From: Siphonodentalium dalli
Taxonomy: Eukaryota; Mollusca; Scaphopoda; Gadilida; Siphonodentaliidae
Reading direction: 5' to 3'
NCBI GenBank assembly: GCA_032622095.1
Contig: CP136068.1
Coordinates: 159,607,465 to 159,671,464 of the forward strand
DNA length: 64,000 bases
Shown here: positions 11,091 through 22,480 of the stretch, in pieces
How positions within the stretch are numbered: position 1 is the first letter of the stretch
How the letters are laid out: each line of letters starts with the position of its first letter
Made by a program: the position numbers and the translations under genes
The notes under the pieces: generated by a model
Seen by the model: the letters and a program-made list of their open reading frames with translations, nothing else
Told to the model about the DNA's origin: nothing
Database searches by the model: none

Positions 11091-12519
11091 TACTCATTGC
11101 ACTCCACGTCACTTTCTTTTCTATTTCAAAACTATTGTTGCGTACTGACCGTTATACTTGTGATTATATATATTCTAATACCATTACATGTATAATGTAT
11201 ATATCACTTATGTATGTACAATGGTGAATGAATACCGACTTACAACTCGACAACAGCATGTTGATAGCAGACCGCCTTTCTGTCACACTGCTCTAAATGT
11301 AGGCATGCTGGTTAGAATAACAAACTATTTCAGTTGGTAGCTTGATGAGCCCCAAGCCAAGTAATTAATTGATATGAATACCTCAGACAAAATATGGGAT
11401 GGGTAATATTTGTTTATTGGTTAAAAATGCCCCATAATTTAGGTATCGCCAACATTATTAAAAATTTCCAAAAATGGTACATGTCGACACCCCCTGCCGC
11501 CACGTCCCACATATCCCCAAATAGTTAAATCACCCGCCCAATAATAACTAATCATGTCTATTATTGGGGGGGGGGTGTTCAAATTTATGTTTTAGGGACA
11601 CGCGGCACTCAATACAGTGACAACGTCCATTATGTAGTCATTGGTCGTTTGTGGGGGATGCATCAATACACAAATTGACCCCAACCAAATACATAAATCC
11701 TAATATTGTATCTCACGTGACTTTGTTATTGAAATCAAGCTTTCCGATTGGTTGGCTACTCGACTCTATTAGTCGTAGTTGTATACTACGCCTTCAAGTC
11801 TCTACCATCGTGCACTATGCATATGTAGTTTTGACTACTAAAAATAGTAACGAACACTACATCAAACTTTGTTCTGAAACTACTTGTAATTTCGCCGCTG
11901 ATCCAAATTAAAGCTTCAGTAAGGCGAACATCAATTGTCTGAACTTAGTAAAAGTTGAAACTAGTAGTTTCCTACTGCTAAATCAAAATTACAAAGGTTT
12001 TCTCTGGAGTCCCGTTGCGTTTCCTAAGTTCGCGATACCCCATTCCTATATCGGTAACACTAAAACGTGTGATCGGTTGCCGTCTCCGAACAACTAATAA
12101 AATGAACCGAGAGTACAATTTGCCGATTACAGCTTGTTTTAGCTGTCTCTTGTAAATAAATAATACCCCTATGCTGTATACTAAGCGTTGAAAAAACACG
12201 ATACTGCAGATTTTCATGGCCCAATAACACCAATCATACGTTCATGTTTCCGGAGTTGGGTACACTTTTTTTTGTAGCCGTAAATTCTTTGCTTCCGATC
12301 AGAGTCACGTGACCGCTCGGTTAGAAAATAATCAATAATTTCGCGGCTCAATTATTCTGATAGTTCCGTGTACAAGAGCGACTTATACTAATAAATGACC
12401 AAATTTAATACATTCTTCGTTCGTCCGGGCACCAATTAAGAGTGGGTAAGTGGTTGAAATGTGTTGACATTGGTCTAAATGTTCTTGAGTTTGGTCACTG
12501 GTCACCACAGGTGCAACAA
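11091..12519. other. Non-coding stretch inside the 10-kb element
   Basis: No recognisable gene. A G-run of ten lies at 11566-11575. CCCCTGCCGCCACGTCCC near 11490 recurs in slightly altered form near 14950, so dispersed repeat pieces are present. The small open frames at 11651-11911 and 11978-12217 show no family features. Confidence 0.4.
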
Positions 12520-12840
12520 AAAAATTAATTTTAAAAAAACAAACAAACCTGAACAAAGGGAATTTAAAAAAAACAAGTTTTTTTAAAACAGGAAAACAAA
12601 CATGAAAAATAAACAAACAATAAATAAACATTTACAACAAATAAAAATAATTAAAAAAAACAACAAAAAATAATGAAAAAAAAACAACAAACAGGCAGCC
12701 AAAGTTTTTTTTAAAACAGGAAAACAAACATTGAAAAAAAAAAAAATACAAAGAATTAATTAAAAAAAAACAAACAAACAAACCTGAACAAAGAGGAATT
12801 TAAATTTTTTCTTTTTTTTTCTTTAAAAAACAATGGTGTT
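12520..12840. repeat. A-rich (AAACA)n low-complexity tract with internal duplication
   Basis: Runs of A with AAACA units fill this stretch. ACAAACCTGAACAAAG followed by GGAATTTAAA occurs near 12543 and again near 12782, and TTTTAAAACAGGAAAACAAAC occurs near 12581 and 12711. It is a duplicated low-complexity segment. Confidence 0.75.
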
Positions 12841-12885
12841 TGCCCACTGGTTTGCCTTTAATTTCTGCATTTGTTCGATACACTA

Positions 12886-13032
12886 TAATAATTAGAGCAT
12901 GACTTGTCGTGAAATACGCCGATATAGTGCATAGTGCGGTTGTGTAGTTCACTCCGCTTCACGTCGTGAACTACACAACCTCACTATGCACTATATCGGC
13001 GTATTTCACTCCAAGCCATGCTCTATTTATTA
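12886..13032. repeat. 147-bp hairpin element
   Basis: The arms TAATAATTAGAGCATGACTT and the inverse reading ...ATGCTCTATTTATTA enclose near-perfect inner arms (AAATACGCCGATATAGTGCA paired with its inverse) around a short loop TCCGCTTCACGTC. The arms are long and well preserved, so this is a relatively young MITE or foldback. Confidence 0.85.
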
Positions 13033-15415
13033 AATATTACTCAACGTTACGACTATAGGCCTACACTACAGCTGAAATAATCATTGTGACAACGTAATAA
13101 CTTCCTTCCAACAGCTCCAATCATGTGAACATTGACACAACGTATCAATATGACGTGCTTCGTTGACGTAAACAATGTAAAATGATACGCACGTAATGTA
13201 AAGTTTGTAAAATGAAATTATTGTTTTGCAACTATGGGTGTATGCCCAGTGCTGGGCATCGGGAGCGCGTTTCAAACCCCTGTGACGTGAGTCATTGTAG
13301 GAAAGAGTTGAAAATTTCATGTCTGACACATCATTACTTGGGAAATTTAAGTACGTGTTTTCATTGTCTAATTTTCCAACAATCAGTAGGAATATTTACA
13401 CCTCCGGTATCTTATTTTTTCAACTTTTAGACTTTAGTAAAAATTGTTGTCTGAAATGAACACCATTGTGGAAATGTTCCAGTCTTATTCAATTTGGAAA
13501 TTGCCAACAGTTGAAAAGCATGGGTGCCGGTTGGAAAGTTTCAATGCAAAACGGGGGGTGGGTGCAAATGGAAACTCGCGATGGAGTTTGGTGTCTGGTT
13601 CAAGAGGAAATTCAACGTTGACACACCATAACAAAGACCATGTAGCCACGTCACTGATTCGGAGACCATAAATAGGTACATGTACATATTTCAGAAACTA
13701 AAAACTTCCCCGGGAATCATACTCGAAAGAGCAGATAGACCCTTTCACACCTCAATATAAGCCCCCCTCAGATTAAGTATGTACTGCATGGTAATCACAC
13801 AAGAATGGCCTGGTTGACAAAATATTGATACATTGGCGCCATATGCTCTTGTGAGTACTTTCCATTGTCATTTTCCAGCTGTTATAAATTTTTCGCACAG
13901 AAGTGAAACGAACGCTCTTTATTTATAACATATATCAGGAATATATAGACTAACACGGAACGCTCCGTGTAAATAGCTGAGTTTTGGTTGGGACCTAAAC
14001 ATCGTGTTCAAACTTGTATTTGTTATGACTCCAATGCATCTTTTTGTGACATGTATTTATCGACCTATTTCGATACGGGAAACAATTCACAAGAGAATAT
14101 TATTAGGTGTATTTTGGAGCGCAAACCGACAAGTGGATTTAAGGTACCGGTTGGAAAATACCGAATTAAGGGGAGGTTGTTCGAACTCCATGCATAAATC
14201 AATCTCCTACATAACAGGGCTTCAGACACCGTAGCGAGGGGACTGAACTCTGGTTTGCAGCTTGAGCATTTTATTCAACGAAAGGGGGTGGTGCAATCGT
14301 AAATTCTGGTAGTACACGTACACCCCCCAACAGCTATAAGCATAATAGCCTATTAGGGGATACAACTGAAAGTGGAACGGTGTCCACTGTCGTAGGCTGA
14401 ACTTAATTATCCATGGAAATCCATGACAGGGACGTGGCTAGATGGGTTTCAGCGTTGGGGAGGGGTGCATCCACCTTGGAATTTTCATCTGCATTTGGGT
14501 TTGATTTCCCCAAAAGTTACTGGCCCCTCACAGCCTGGATGATAGCATTATTCTAAATGGATCAGCAGTATTGTTGCCACAACCAGAAGAGGAACGGAAT
14601 ACACTGAGAACATTTTGAGATCCAAACCTGAAAATAGCAAACTCCTAACTTCTAGACTGGCCTCAATAATTCCAATTGTTGGAAATTTCCAACCTGAGGT
14701 CGTAAAATTTCCAATTGATGCCATTTCAGTCAATTTTTTTTAACAAAAGTAGGACAATGTGCAAATGATGTTCCAAAAACAATTAATAATTGTTGGAAAA
14801 TCAAACTACGAGAACAATCTCAACCTATAATATTGTTGGTGTGACCTGTGCGAAAGTTCCAATTGATGTTGTGTCATGTATGAAATATCCAACTGTTGAC
14901 CATTTTTACCAAAGTTGTGGTGGGGTGGGGATGTGAGACACCCGTGCAACACCCCTGCCGCCATGTCCCTAAATCCATGCATTATCGCACATGGATCGTG
15001 AAATTTAGATAGTAATTAGAGTGACATTTTCTTCCTCATAAAGTCGGATGCCATCACACGAAACAGACATAAATTTATTTGTTTTCGTTTCTGAGAATTG
15101 AAGGGTTAAACTTCAAATTCAAACTTTAAGTTGGTTGTGGAGGAAATGAATCCGACGACTCACGCTTATCGTTGAAATTCCAAGTTATTCGGCATGATAT
15201 TCTCAACTAAAGTACTTACCGGTACTTCTTCGGGTCCCTATAGATGGTGATGGTGTTCCGCGGTGCATTATCCAAATAATAATCCATTACACCGAGAAGC
15301 TCACTCAGAACACAAATGCAAGTTCAGTCAATAAACCAAAGCGTTATTTGAAAAAGAAACACGCGACCAGTTAAGAATGACGTTAAAATGACGCTACGAC
15401 GTAATCGACCGATTT
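13033..15415. other. Non-coding stretch with degenerate short repeats
   Basis: TTCCAATTG/TTGGAAA motifs recur around 13490-13510, 14670-14725 and 14848-14895, suggesting an eroded simple repeat. The block AACGCTCTTTAT...ACATATATCAGGAAT at about 13911-13940 is shared with about 19371-19396. No gene is recognised. Confidence 0.45.
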
Positions 15416-15850
15416 CTCCACACTATGCCCAACGTTGGGCCATCGTTGGTCCAACATCGACATCTAACGCACCTACTAACCTCACATATCGCCTAGTGCG
15501 TTACGTTTTCAACGTCGGGCCAACGTTAAACCAGCGGTAAAACCAACGTTGCCCCAACGTTGGTTGTCCAACGTCGGGCCAACGTAGCCATGTTTGAAAC
15601 GCGCAAAATCTGACGCATGTCGACGTTGTGCCATCGTTGTACCAACCACAAAAGCCGACGTTGCGCCAACGTAATTATTCCAACAAGTCGACGTTGGGCC
15701 ATCGTCGTACCAACCACAAAAGCCGACGTTGGGCCAACTTAATTATTCCAACGCAAGTCGACGTTGGGCCATCGTCGTACCAACCACAAAAGCCGACGTT
15801 GGGCCAACGTAATTATTCCAACGTTGGCCCAACATACGTGTGCTATCTGG
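15416..15850. repeat. GTTGGGCCAACGT-rich terminal array of the 10-kb element
   Basis: AACGTTGGGCC and its inverse occur repeatedly. From 15619 a 68-70 bp unit starting GTCGACGTTGKGCCATCGT, with internal CCAACCACAAAAGCCGACGT, is present three times (15619, 15687, 15757). The array ends in the terminal sequence GTGTGCTATCTGGG. The left end of the element has only the beginning of this array (5855-5885), so the two subterminal arrays are very unequal. Confidence 0.85.
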
Positions 15851-16560
15851 GGGACTATCAAGGAGTTCCTATACTCGATTATTGACATCCACATGGTGTG
15901 TGTTATCTAATGTGTCAGAACTAAGAGGCGAATAAAGGTTTTCATAGTAGTCTGCGAATGCATTCATTATTTCAGTTGGTGTTCTTAAGATATTGCCATT
16001 GACTTCAAATAAATTATTGGTTGTTTCTTTACGTTTCGATCTGATTGAATTGAACTTCCTGAAAAACAATTCCTGATCCATTTCCGCGGCGTGGTCAATA
16101 TTATTATTTTGTGTGGACATGAACTTCAAGTTACATATACGCAATTCTCTCCTAACCCTACATTTTGATGCTTTGTAATTAGCATAGCTCGCATGCGAAT
16201 CACCTCTTGGTCTACATTCGGATAACCAGACATTTCTAGATGAACGCATTTCGCGGTGTAACAATGTCAGCGAAGCATTCCAGTATGGCTTCAAATACGG
16301 TTTGAACGATTTTTTTGGAACGGACGCTTCCGAAGCTGACTGTATAATGGATAATGGTTTTGTTATAACAATGGTCAAGATCGCGTGTATCCGATGCATT
16401 AAGTTCAGGCAAAGAAGACTCGATCGAGGATCGATAATTTGAAACCATCATTTCGTTAGCTAGAAATTTTCTCCAATTCCATGTAGCTTGTGGAGATTTT
16501 CCTTGCGAATGTAATATGTCATATGATATTGTCATGAGAATAGGTATGTGATTTGATGTA
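15851..16560 (-). pseudogene. LINE A 5' half: endonuclease end and linker
   Basis: On the minus strand the segment opens with SHIPILMTI, the place of the endonuclease SDH motif (here KSH), then ATWNWRKF, a basic linker (KKSFKPYLKPYWNASLTLLH, LFFRKFNSIRSKRK) and ADYYENLYSPL, the usual lead-in to RT. A frameshift near 16300 and a stop near 15869 break it. It stops exactly where the 10-kb element enters and continues at 5838. Upstream (above 16560) lies the 135-bp duplication, so the rest of the endonuclease was never copied: a typical 5' truncation. Confidence 0.8.
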
Positions 16561-16695
16561 ATTTGTGCGAATCGTAGTATTTATAAATAGTTATAAATAC
16601 AATAAGATGCAAAAGAATAATCAGTCACGAATATCGTTGACTGATAACAACTCGAAAATGGTGTCTCATATATTGCGATGAGCAAAATGAATTAT
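16561..16695. repeat. 135-bp direct repeat, right copy (target-site duplication of LINE A)
   Basis: Identical to 3040-3174. It begins directly at the 5' end of LINE A and is followed by GGATATATCGCC, which leads into the 3' part of LINE B. The left copy is followed instead by the LINE A (AAT)n tail. The sequence itself has no gene and a small palindrome GTATTTATAAATAGTTATAAATAC-like core. Confidence 0.8.
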
Positions 16696-17637
16696 GGATA
16701 TATCGCCTGTATTCAGTTTTCCAACAATTATTTGAGTTTGACAATGCGTGGGGAAACTTATCAACACGTCATTGACCTCTGATCTGTGAAGTGGTCTGCT
16801 ATGCCATAAATTAATAAAATCACGCGCGCGCTTCGCCGCCACTCTCCAATCTTCTTCTTCGTCTGTGGGGTGCTACGTGTATACACAATATTGCAACTCG
16901 CATGAATAAAGGGTATAAGAGTTCTGAATAAATGCGTTACTTGTAAGAATTTGATTAAGTTTTGAGGCTGGGACCCCATCAATTAATGAGTGAAAAACTA
17001 CCCACTCTGACAAGTTGTTCCTATCTTTAACAGTTCTGGGTATGAAACTGATTTGTAGGTGTCTGGATCTGCTCTGTGTCTGATGAAATGTTTCGAATGC
17101 ATTTTACTTGCAAACCTTTCTGGTAGTTGAAGATGATTTACTGGAATATTTGCCGCACCAGTCAGACCCTTAATGAATAAACATAGGCGCAATATTTTCT
17201 CCTCTCCTACATCGTCTGAAGTTTTAGAGATTCATTTGGTCATAGAATTAGGTGAATAGTCATAATTTTGCACAATAAATCTGCTGCATCGAGTCTGGAC
17301 TTTCAACAGCTTATCTGTTAATGTGATAGTATGATCCCAAATAGAAGAAGAGTATTCCAGAAGAGGTCGGATGAGGCCAGTGTGGGCTTGAAGTCTCGAC
17401 TCAGTTGGGCACATCCTTAAATTTCTGTTAAGAAAACCGATGGTTCTGTTATAATTTTTTGCGTATATAGTCCACGTGCATATCCTTCAGGTGTATAGAT
17501 GATTAGAATGGGTTTCTCAATGCGATACAAGTGCACGATGTTGCATTTTACCTGTTGGAACCGCATTCCCCATTTCCTTGCCCATGCTCCGAGATGGTCG
17601 TTGTCACGTTGTCACTCCACACAGTCACTTTTGGACT

Positions 17638-18240
17638 TTATTTGACGGTAACAAACAAAATCATCTGCGAAGTGTATAATATCGAATGAAATTCCTTGTA
17701 CTGCATGTATATCATTAATATACGCTGGGAATAACAAGGGTCACAGTAATTGACCTCAGAGACTCCAGACACCACACGAGAACAGGAAGACTTACTGCCT
17801 TTCACAAAAACGCACTGATAACATAGGAATGAGTCGACCCGTCGTGTAATGTTGGGGTGAATACCACAGTTATGTAGTTTCGCTTTCAATAGTTCATGGG
17901 GCACTGTATCGAAAGCTTTTTCGAAGTCCAGAATGAAGGTGTCCCGTAGGAAAGCCCAATCGTTGATGACGTGAGCAAGTTGGTTATCACAACTGTGGCT
18001 TTTACGAAAAGCATGTTGTTTATCAGGGATGATCCTCTTCTCATACAAGTGATTCACGATGTTTGAAGACACAATATGGTATAAAAGTTTGTAGTATATT
18101 ATGCAGGTAAGTGAAACCGGACGATAATTCACCGGTTTCCCCCGGTCATCTTTCTTGGAGAAAGGACATATATCAGCCGATTTGCAAACTTCTGGCACAG
18201 TGCCAGATTTGAGATATTGATCTAATATAAAATAATGTCA
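17638..18240 (-). pseudogene. LINE B reverse transcriptase, frameshifted
   Basis: The frame shows the entry motif KPVNYRPVSLTCI, the DKQHAFRKSHSCDNQL fingers motif, and motif A as FILDFEKAFDTVPHELL (aspartates present). After SRVVSGVSE the frame is lost. In another frame the sequence continues as AYINDIHAVQGISFD and then HFADDFVCYRQIKS, so the catalytic FADD box is intact at about 17660-17671 but out of frame. A small deletion of the PQGS motif B region explains this. The copy cannot make active enzyme. Confidence 0.82.
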
Positions 18241-18744
18241 ACATAGGTTACTTGGCAGCTTAGTTCATTCAATACTTTGTGGTGTAGTTCATCTGGACCC
18301 TTAGCCGTGTGGCAGTTTAGTCATAGAAGACGTTTCTGCACACCATTCGAGTTTACCTCTATCTTTTCCATCAGTGGAACATCTGGTTTGGACAATGGGA
18401 CACTGTTGCACTGCGTGTGAGTGTAAATTGTTTCCATTTTTAAGAAGCCGAGAACTGTGCATTTTTTGGCACTGGCATGAGTTTTATTACGCCTCCTTAT
18501 GAGCCGACGAATACTATATGTTACTCATGTTAGCGAAGTCCTTCCTCTTAACATCTGGCTTGGAATGTTTCTCAATCTGAGTAACAATTAGCTTGTGAAA
18601 GACTGACCAATTTCCCCCCACATACCCTGTGTTGACCAGATTAACGAAGTCATTATCCGAGAAATGTTGAACTTACTTCCTCATTTGTTCATAATCTCCT
18701 TTATTATACAACCTTATAGTTCTGGTTGGTTTCATTTTCCTACA

Positions 18745-19170
18745 CTAACGTGTGCAGATTGAACAACTGACAATTTCATGATCACTGAGTTTGTCCATAG
18801 CAATTATTTCCGAAATAGAGTCAGGAGTTGAAGAAATGATAATAGCAATCGTGTTGCGTCCTCTGGTATGAAACTTGACTAGTTGTTCGAGAGTGTGGTA
18901 ATCAATAATGTCCAAAAACAATTGACCCTCGCAAGGTGATAGAATGACTTTGTCCAGGGATGACCAGGAGATGTTAGGGTAGTAAAAGTCACCAAAGATA
19001 TGAATAGACGGTTGTGAGCTGTCTCTGTGCATTTCACATATAGCTTCCAGTTGGGTACTTTCGAGCTGTTAGGTTCCCGATACCAACTTGAAAAGAAGTG
19101 AGTGTGTCCATCACATTTTAGTTTTGCCCCAACTGATTCCGAATCGTTTAAAGGCACGGGAGGCCTTAGT
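18745..19170 (-). pseudogene. LINE B endonuclease, C-terminal part
   Basis: The pieces read KCDGHTHFFSSWYREPNSS, then, after a frameshift, FGDFYYPNISWSS and TRGRNTIAIIISSTPDSISE, and KLSDHEIVSCS. The SDH catalytic triad motif is intact, but the usual GDFN has become GDFY. This domain nicks the genomic target for retrotransposition. Confidence 0.78.
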
Positions 19171-19630
19171 TGTCGAACATATTCACATTTATTCCAATTA
19201 CCGTAAACAGAAAAACATTAAAACGCATACAGTTTCGTTCATATATACCATGACAATCGCGTAAACAGCATGCTATCATAAAGACCTACTATATTTTGCC
19301 TAATAAAGAGCCTGATTATGTTACATAAGACAGCACAGTGTTACTGGCTAATCACACACAAATGATATAAACGCTCTTTATTAGTTACATATCAGGAATT
19401 CAGCAACAAAGAACGCTCTTTATGTTTACCATCATAATATAAACAAACACCAGGAAAGTAACTGTTTATGCTTTTGTTTACATAACAATGGTCGAACATA
19501 TGACCATAACATACTGTTTATGCGATATTTCTTATCTGTATACGGAACAAGTCTGTCTACATTTTAATATTCTTTTTGTTTGTGGCGGTTATTGACCGGT
19601 GGAAATATTTTCACAGCATACCCACCTTTA
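19170..19630. mobile_element. Insertion splitting the LINE B endonuclease
   Basis: LINE B endonuclease sequence ends near 19170 and resumes near 19640, though only a few dozen residues should separate the two parts. The intervening ~460 bp is non-coding and has AACGCTCTTTAT at 19371 and 19418, a block shared with 13911. Exact ends and a target duplication could not be fixed. Confidence 0.45.
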
Positions 19631-19880
19631 AGAGTGTTGTTGCTTGTGTTTGATCAAGGCAACAACTCTCGATCAGTAGCATGTCTCCTCCGCCATGGAT
19701 GTTTCTATCCTTCCAAAATACTGAATAACCTAGATCTTCTGACATGAGTCAATTATATTGAATGTTGGAATCAATTGTTGTTGCCTGTATTGCCACCACA
19801 TCTGGAGAATGTGTCGTTAAAAACACTGGAGGTCAAGTATATACACTGAGACTCTGCTGTTGGAGATTTTCGAAACAGAC
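19630..19880 (-). pseudogene. LINE B endonuclease, N-terminal part
   Basis: One minus-strand frame reads FLTTHSPDVVAIQATTIDSN, a stop, then LMSEDLGYSVFWKDRN and HGGGDMLLI. This matches the start of CR1-type endonucleases, where the IQ-E-TW glutamate is catalytic. Here it is IQAT, so that residue is lost. Confidence 0.7.
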
Positions 19881-20502
19881 GTTTTTTTTATTCCATTTGA
19901 ATGCTGCTCGGTGTTCGTTGACAGAATATCAAATGGGTTGAAGTCTTCGGCCGGGGAAATGTATGATAATACACTAGATGAATAGTTATGATTGTCACAA
20001 CATGGGCATATTCATGTACAGTTTGATGTCTGAATTTGCTGGTATTCCTTGTCATCCAGCAGTTATGGGTCCAAAAGAAGCTGAAATGAAATGGAGGGAA
20101 TCCCATCAATGCAATAACTGAGTATGAATGAGATATCCAGAGACGTAAATATTGTACAATTTTCGTCGGCTTTTAAAAGAGACTATGTAATAACCATTCT
20201 CATTTTTATTCTCCACAAATGTTATGAACATATGCAACTCACGAAATAATTATTGGTTTGCCACAGTGGCAGCTGTGAAGCAGCGTTGCTGGTAAGTTTG
20301 CTGTTCTTTGTTCTGGTGTTATCGTTGTTACAGCGGCCGTCTCACATCACGTCAATACCTCAAGGAAACAGCTTCAATTCATTCAGCGCGGCGGGGCTTT
20401 TTAAAATTATTAAAAAAAAGAAGATCAAAATGATACAAAATGATAAAACATTGCTAAAGAATGTAAGACAAATTTATAACAAATGATAATAAAAATTGTG
20501 AG
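19881..20502. other. Non-coding stretch, nothing recognised
   Basis: Short open frames on both strands lack any family signature. The AT-rich 20400-20480 segment leads into the first 69-bp palindrome. Confidence 0.4.
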
Positions 20503-20570
20503 GCCACTGCATTCTCTTATATATGCGATGCGACCTATGGTGGACTCGCATATATAATATAATGCATTGG
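20503..20570. repeat. 69-bp palindrome family, copy 1
   Basis: The palindrome GCC-ATGCATTCTCTTATATATGCGA ... TCGCATATAT...AATGCATTGG is the diverged first member of a family with about fourteen copies in the window. It stands alone here, without a recognised terminal-repeat frame. Confidence 0.8.
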
Positions 20571-22241
20571 AACAGGGTTTTCGCCAAAACCAATACAAAC
20601 GGTCAAGTGGCCAATTATTAATGGAGATTTCCATGCAAATCTCCGGAGCATACGTTATGCATGAAGAAGTTGTTCGGAAACCAAAGCATGCATATCATTG
20701 AGCGGTCGTAACATATAAGTGGCAGGTGCGCTAGGTAAATTATAGAATTTTGCAATAAATAAACTTTTGATAAAAAAAATTCTGGAATTACATTACATGA
20801 CCTACTTTTGAAACATCAATATAAAATTCAAAAATAAATACACCAACATTATAATGGAACAAGTCACCCTCAGAAGTATGTGCAACTCTGTAACTGTAGC
20901 TCCGCAGATTTGCATGGAAATCCCCATTCAAACTTTGTCTAAATTTAAAATTTGACCTCCCCTTAACCAAAAATTCATGACGACGGGGATTAACAGAATT
21001 CATAATTCAGCTACCAAGCTTACCCAAATTAATGGGGGGGGGTGGGTGTACGACCGACGCGGAACACGTCGCATGGGGGTGGATAGCACAAAATGTGGTG
21101 TCCTCTTTCGAAGGTGGGGGTCCGGAGGACCTCCCATTTGGACATTTTTGGACAAATCGCGATCTCAAAGTGTCTTTCTGGTGCCTTTTCAGCCTATATG
21201 TCAACATTGTTTTCCACAAACGTAATTTTCATAGTTTTGACCATTTGTTCGAGTGTTAATTATAGTGAACTGTCATCTCGTTAACTTATTCCCAGGGGTG
21301 GGTCTGGAAAACATATCTACACACAGGGTTGAACTGTTTTCCCGTCTCCTGACCACCCACCACCCCGTTGCGCATTTTTTGTCCAGTAGGGAAGTAAACT
21401 CCAGTAATTAAATTCCACTAACTGGCGATATTCGTCACCTAATGAATTAGTCCTACAATATGTGTTAACCCATGGTCCTGTTTATATTGGCAAGCGATGG
21501 TTTCTACAGCGATATCTCATTAAAGTAATCACGTCGTTTCTTGTTAACTTACATATAAGGTTCAGTACCAAAATTTATTTTGTAAATTTTATAGGTGGAA
21601 CATTTACCAAGTTAGTTCACCATAATTTCTAATCATAGATAAATTGTTCAGTTAAAGTTTGTTTGACTGATTCTTTAACATGTCATTGCTGTGAACATTT
21701 CACGTATGCTAAGTCTGAGCTAGGGCTTAGAGTCAGTTCCGCAACTGTTCAGCAAATGTGAATTCTGAATGGCGATGTAACGTTTGAGATGAGTTTATGT
21801 GTATATCACATCATGCGAGGGCACCGTACCATATACGAATATTGACGTTGATAACACTTTGTTAACCACAACCTAAGTAATGGGCTCTATAAAGTGGTAT
21901 GTCCCACCGGGATTAACCATACCACCCATGGCATAACAAAAACTGCAAACAAAATTGCCCGATCGGCATCTAAGCCAAGTTTTAAAAACAATTGACCGGA
22001 AAATATTGAAATACAAGTTCGGACAAAGTTTCGAAACATTTTGCCGATTTTCCCAGGGGGAGGGGTCGGAAAAAATGTTCAGGCACGTATGTTGATTTTT
22101 TCCTTTCGACCCTTGTTGGGACCCACCCACCCCCGTGTCCAATGTTTTTTTCCGTTTTCGGCAGTTTTTTCCCGACCATTTTTGGACCCCCACCACCTTT
22201 TAACACTAAAACAGAGATTTGCGGGGGAAATTCACTGTAAA
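20571..22241. other. Non-coding stretch with dispersed C/G-run repeat
   Basis: A diverged repeat (CCCAGGGG-GGG-TC-GGAAAA ... followed by ACCCACCCACCCCC) occurs at about 21288-21375 and 22055-22135. Relatives lie at about 38415-38510 and, inverted, at about 39300-39420. G-runs near 21030 create spurious frames. No gene is recognised. Confidence 0.45.
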
Positions 22242-22480
22242 CATGGTGGGAGCTGTGCTGGTGCAGCATTAAATGTTTTGTGCCAGTGCATTCACTTATA
22301 TATGCGAGTCTCCCATAGGAAGCTTCACATATATACGATAATATATTGTACTAACAATAATTACCATGTAAGCCAATGCATTCTCTTATATATGCGAGGT
22401 TCCCTGTGGGAGACTCGCATATATAAGTGAATGCATTGGCACAATACATGTAATGCTGCACCAGCACAGCTCCCACCATG
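22242..22480. mobile_element. Inverted-repeat element carrying two 69-bp palindromes
   Basis: The ends CATGGTGGGAGCTGTGCTGG and the inverse CCAGCACAGCTCCCACCATG are matched for about 30 bp. Inside lie a diverged palindrome (22282-22350) and a better one (22372-22440). The flanks AAATTCACTGTA (22228) and AAATTCGCTGTA (22481) look like a 12-bp target duplication with one difference. It is a non-coding MITE-like element. Confidence 0.75.

Larger units (their letters stand above)
5839..15850. mobile_element. 10-kb element with 35-bp inverted termini, inserted in LINE A
   Basis: The left end CCCAGATAGCACACCTATG (5839 on) and the right end, reverse-complemented from 15850 (CCCAGATAGCACACGTATG), match over 35 bp with one difference, both continuing TTGGGCCAACGTTGG. 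The flanks are LINE A sequence on both sides, and a 2-bp GG duplication (5837-5838 and 15851-15852) fits. Removing the element restores the LINE frame. The inside has no recognisable transposase. It contains LINE C, small inverted repeats and, at the right end, a GTTGGGCC-rich tandem array. It may be a non-autonomous element enlarged by later insertions. The superfamily is unknown to me. Confidence 0.68.
3175..16560 (-). mobile_element. LINE A, 5'-truncated insertion, split by a 10-kb element
   Basis: Read on the minus strand, the element enters near the end of its endonuclease domain (SHIPIL at about 16545), runs through the endonuclease-RT linker to 15851, is interrupted by 5839-15850, and resumes at 5838 with the RT and C-terminal region. 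It ends in a 3' UTR with GGATGAAATAAAGAT followed by an (AAT)n tail at 3175-3200. Joining the two sides, less the 2-bp duplication, gives the continuous phrase LLDSP-VYGALDN. The copy is defective: an in-frame stop lies near the junction, several frameshifts occur, and the RT active-site box is deleted. Confidence 0.75.
16696..19880 (-). mobile_element. LINE B (CR1-like), decayed
   Basis: A second minus-strand non-LTR retrotransposon carries, in order from high to low coordinates, the endonuclease N-part (19640-19880), an insertion (about 19170-19630), the endonuclease C-part (18745-19170), linker, RT (17638-18240), thumb (LIRPLLEYSSSIWDH, near 17370) and a C-terminal PRTVKDRNNLSEWVVFHSL block near 17000. 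That tail resembles the PRT-x-DWN-x-LP ending usual in CR1-type LINEs. Many frameshifts and stops are present. Its 3' UTR probably reached past 16561 before LINE A inserted. Confidence 0.72.

Noticed and set aside
3040-16695. Long terminal repeats of an LTR retrotransposon
   Set aside because: The 135-bp direct repeats lack TG...CA ends and primer or polypurine sites, and the interior is a LINE in one orientation with an (AAT)n tail.
20977-21284. Overlapping plus and minus frames near a G-run
   Set aside because: Part of a dispersed non-coding repeat also found at 22.1, 38.4 and 39.3 kb without conserved frame.
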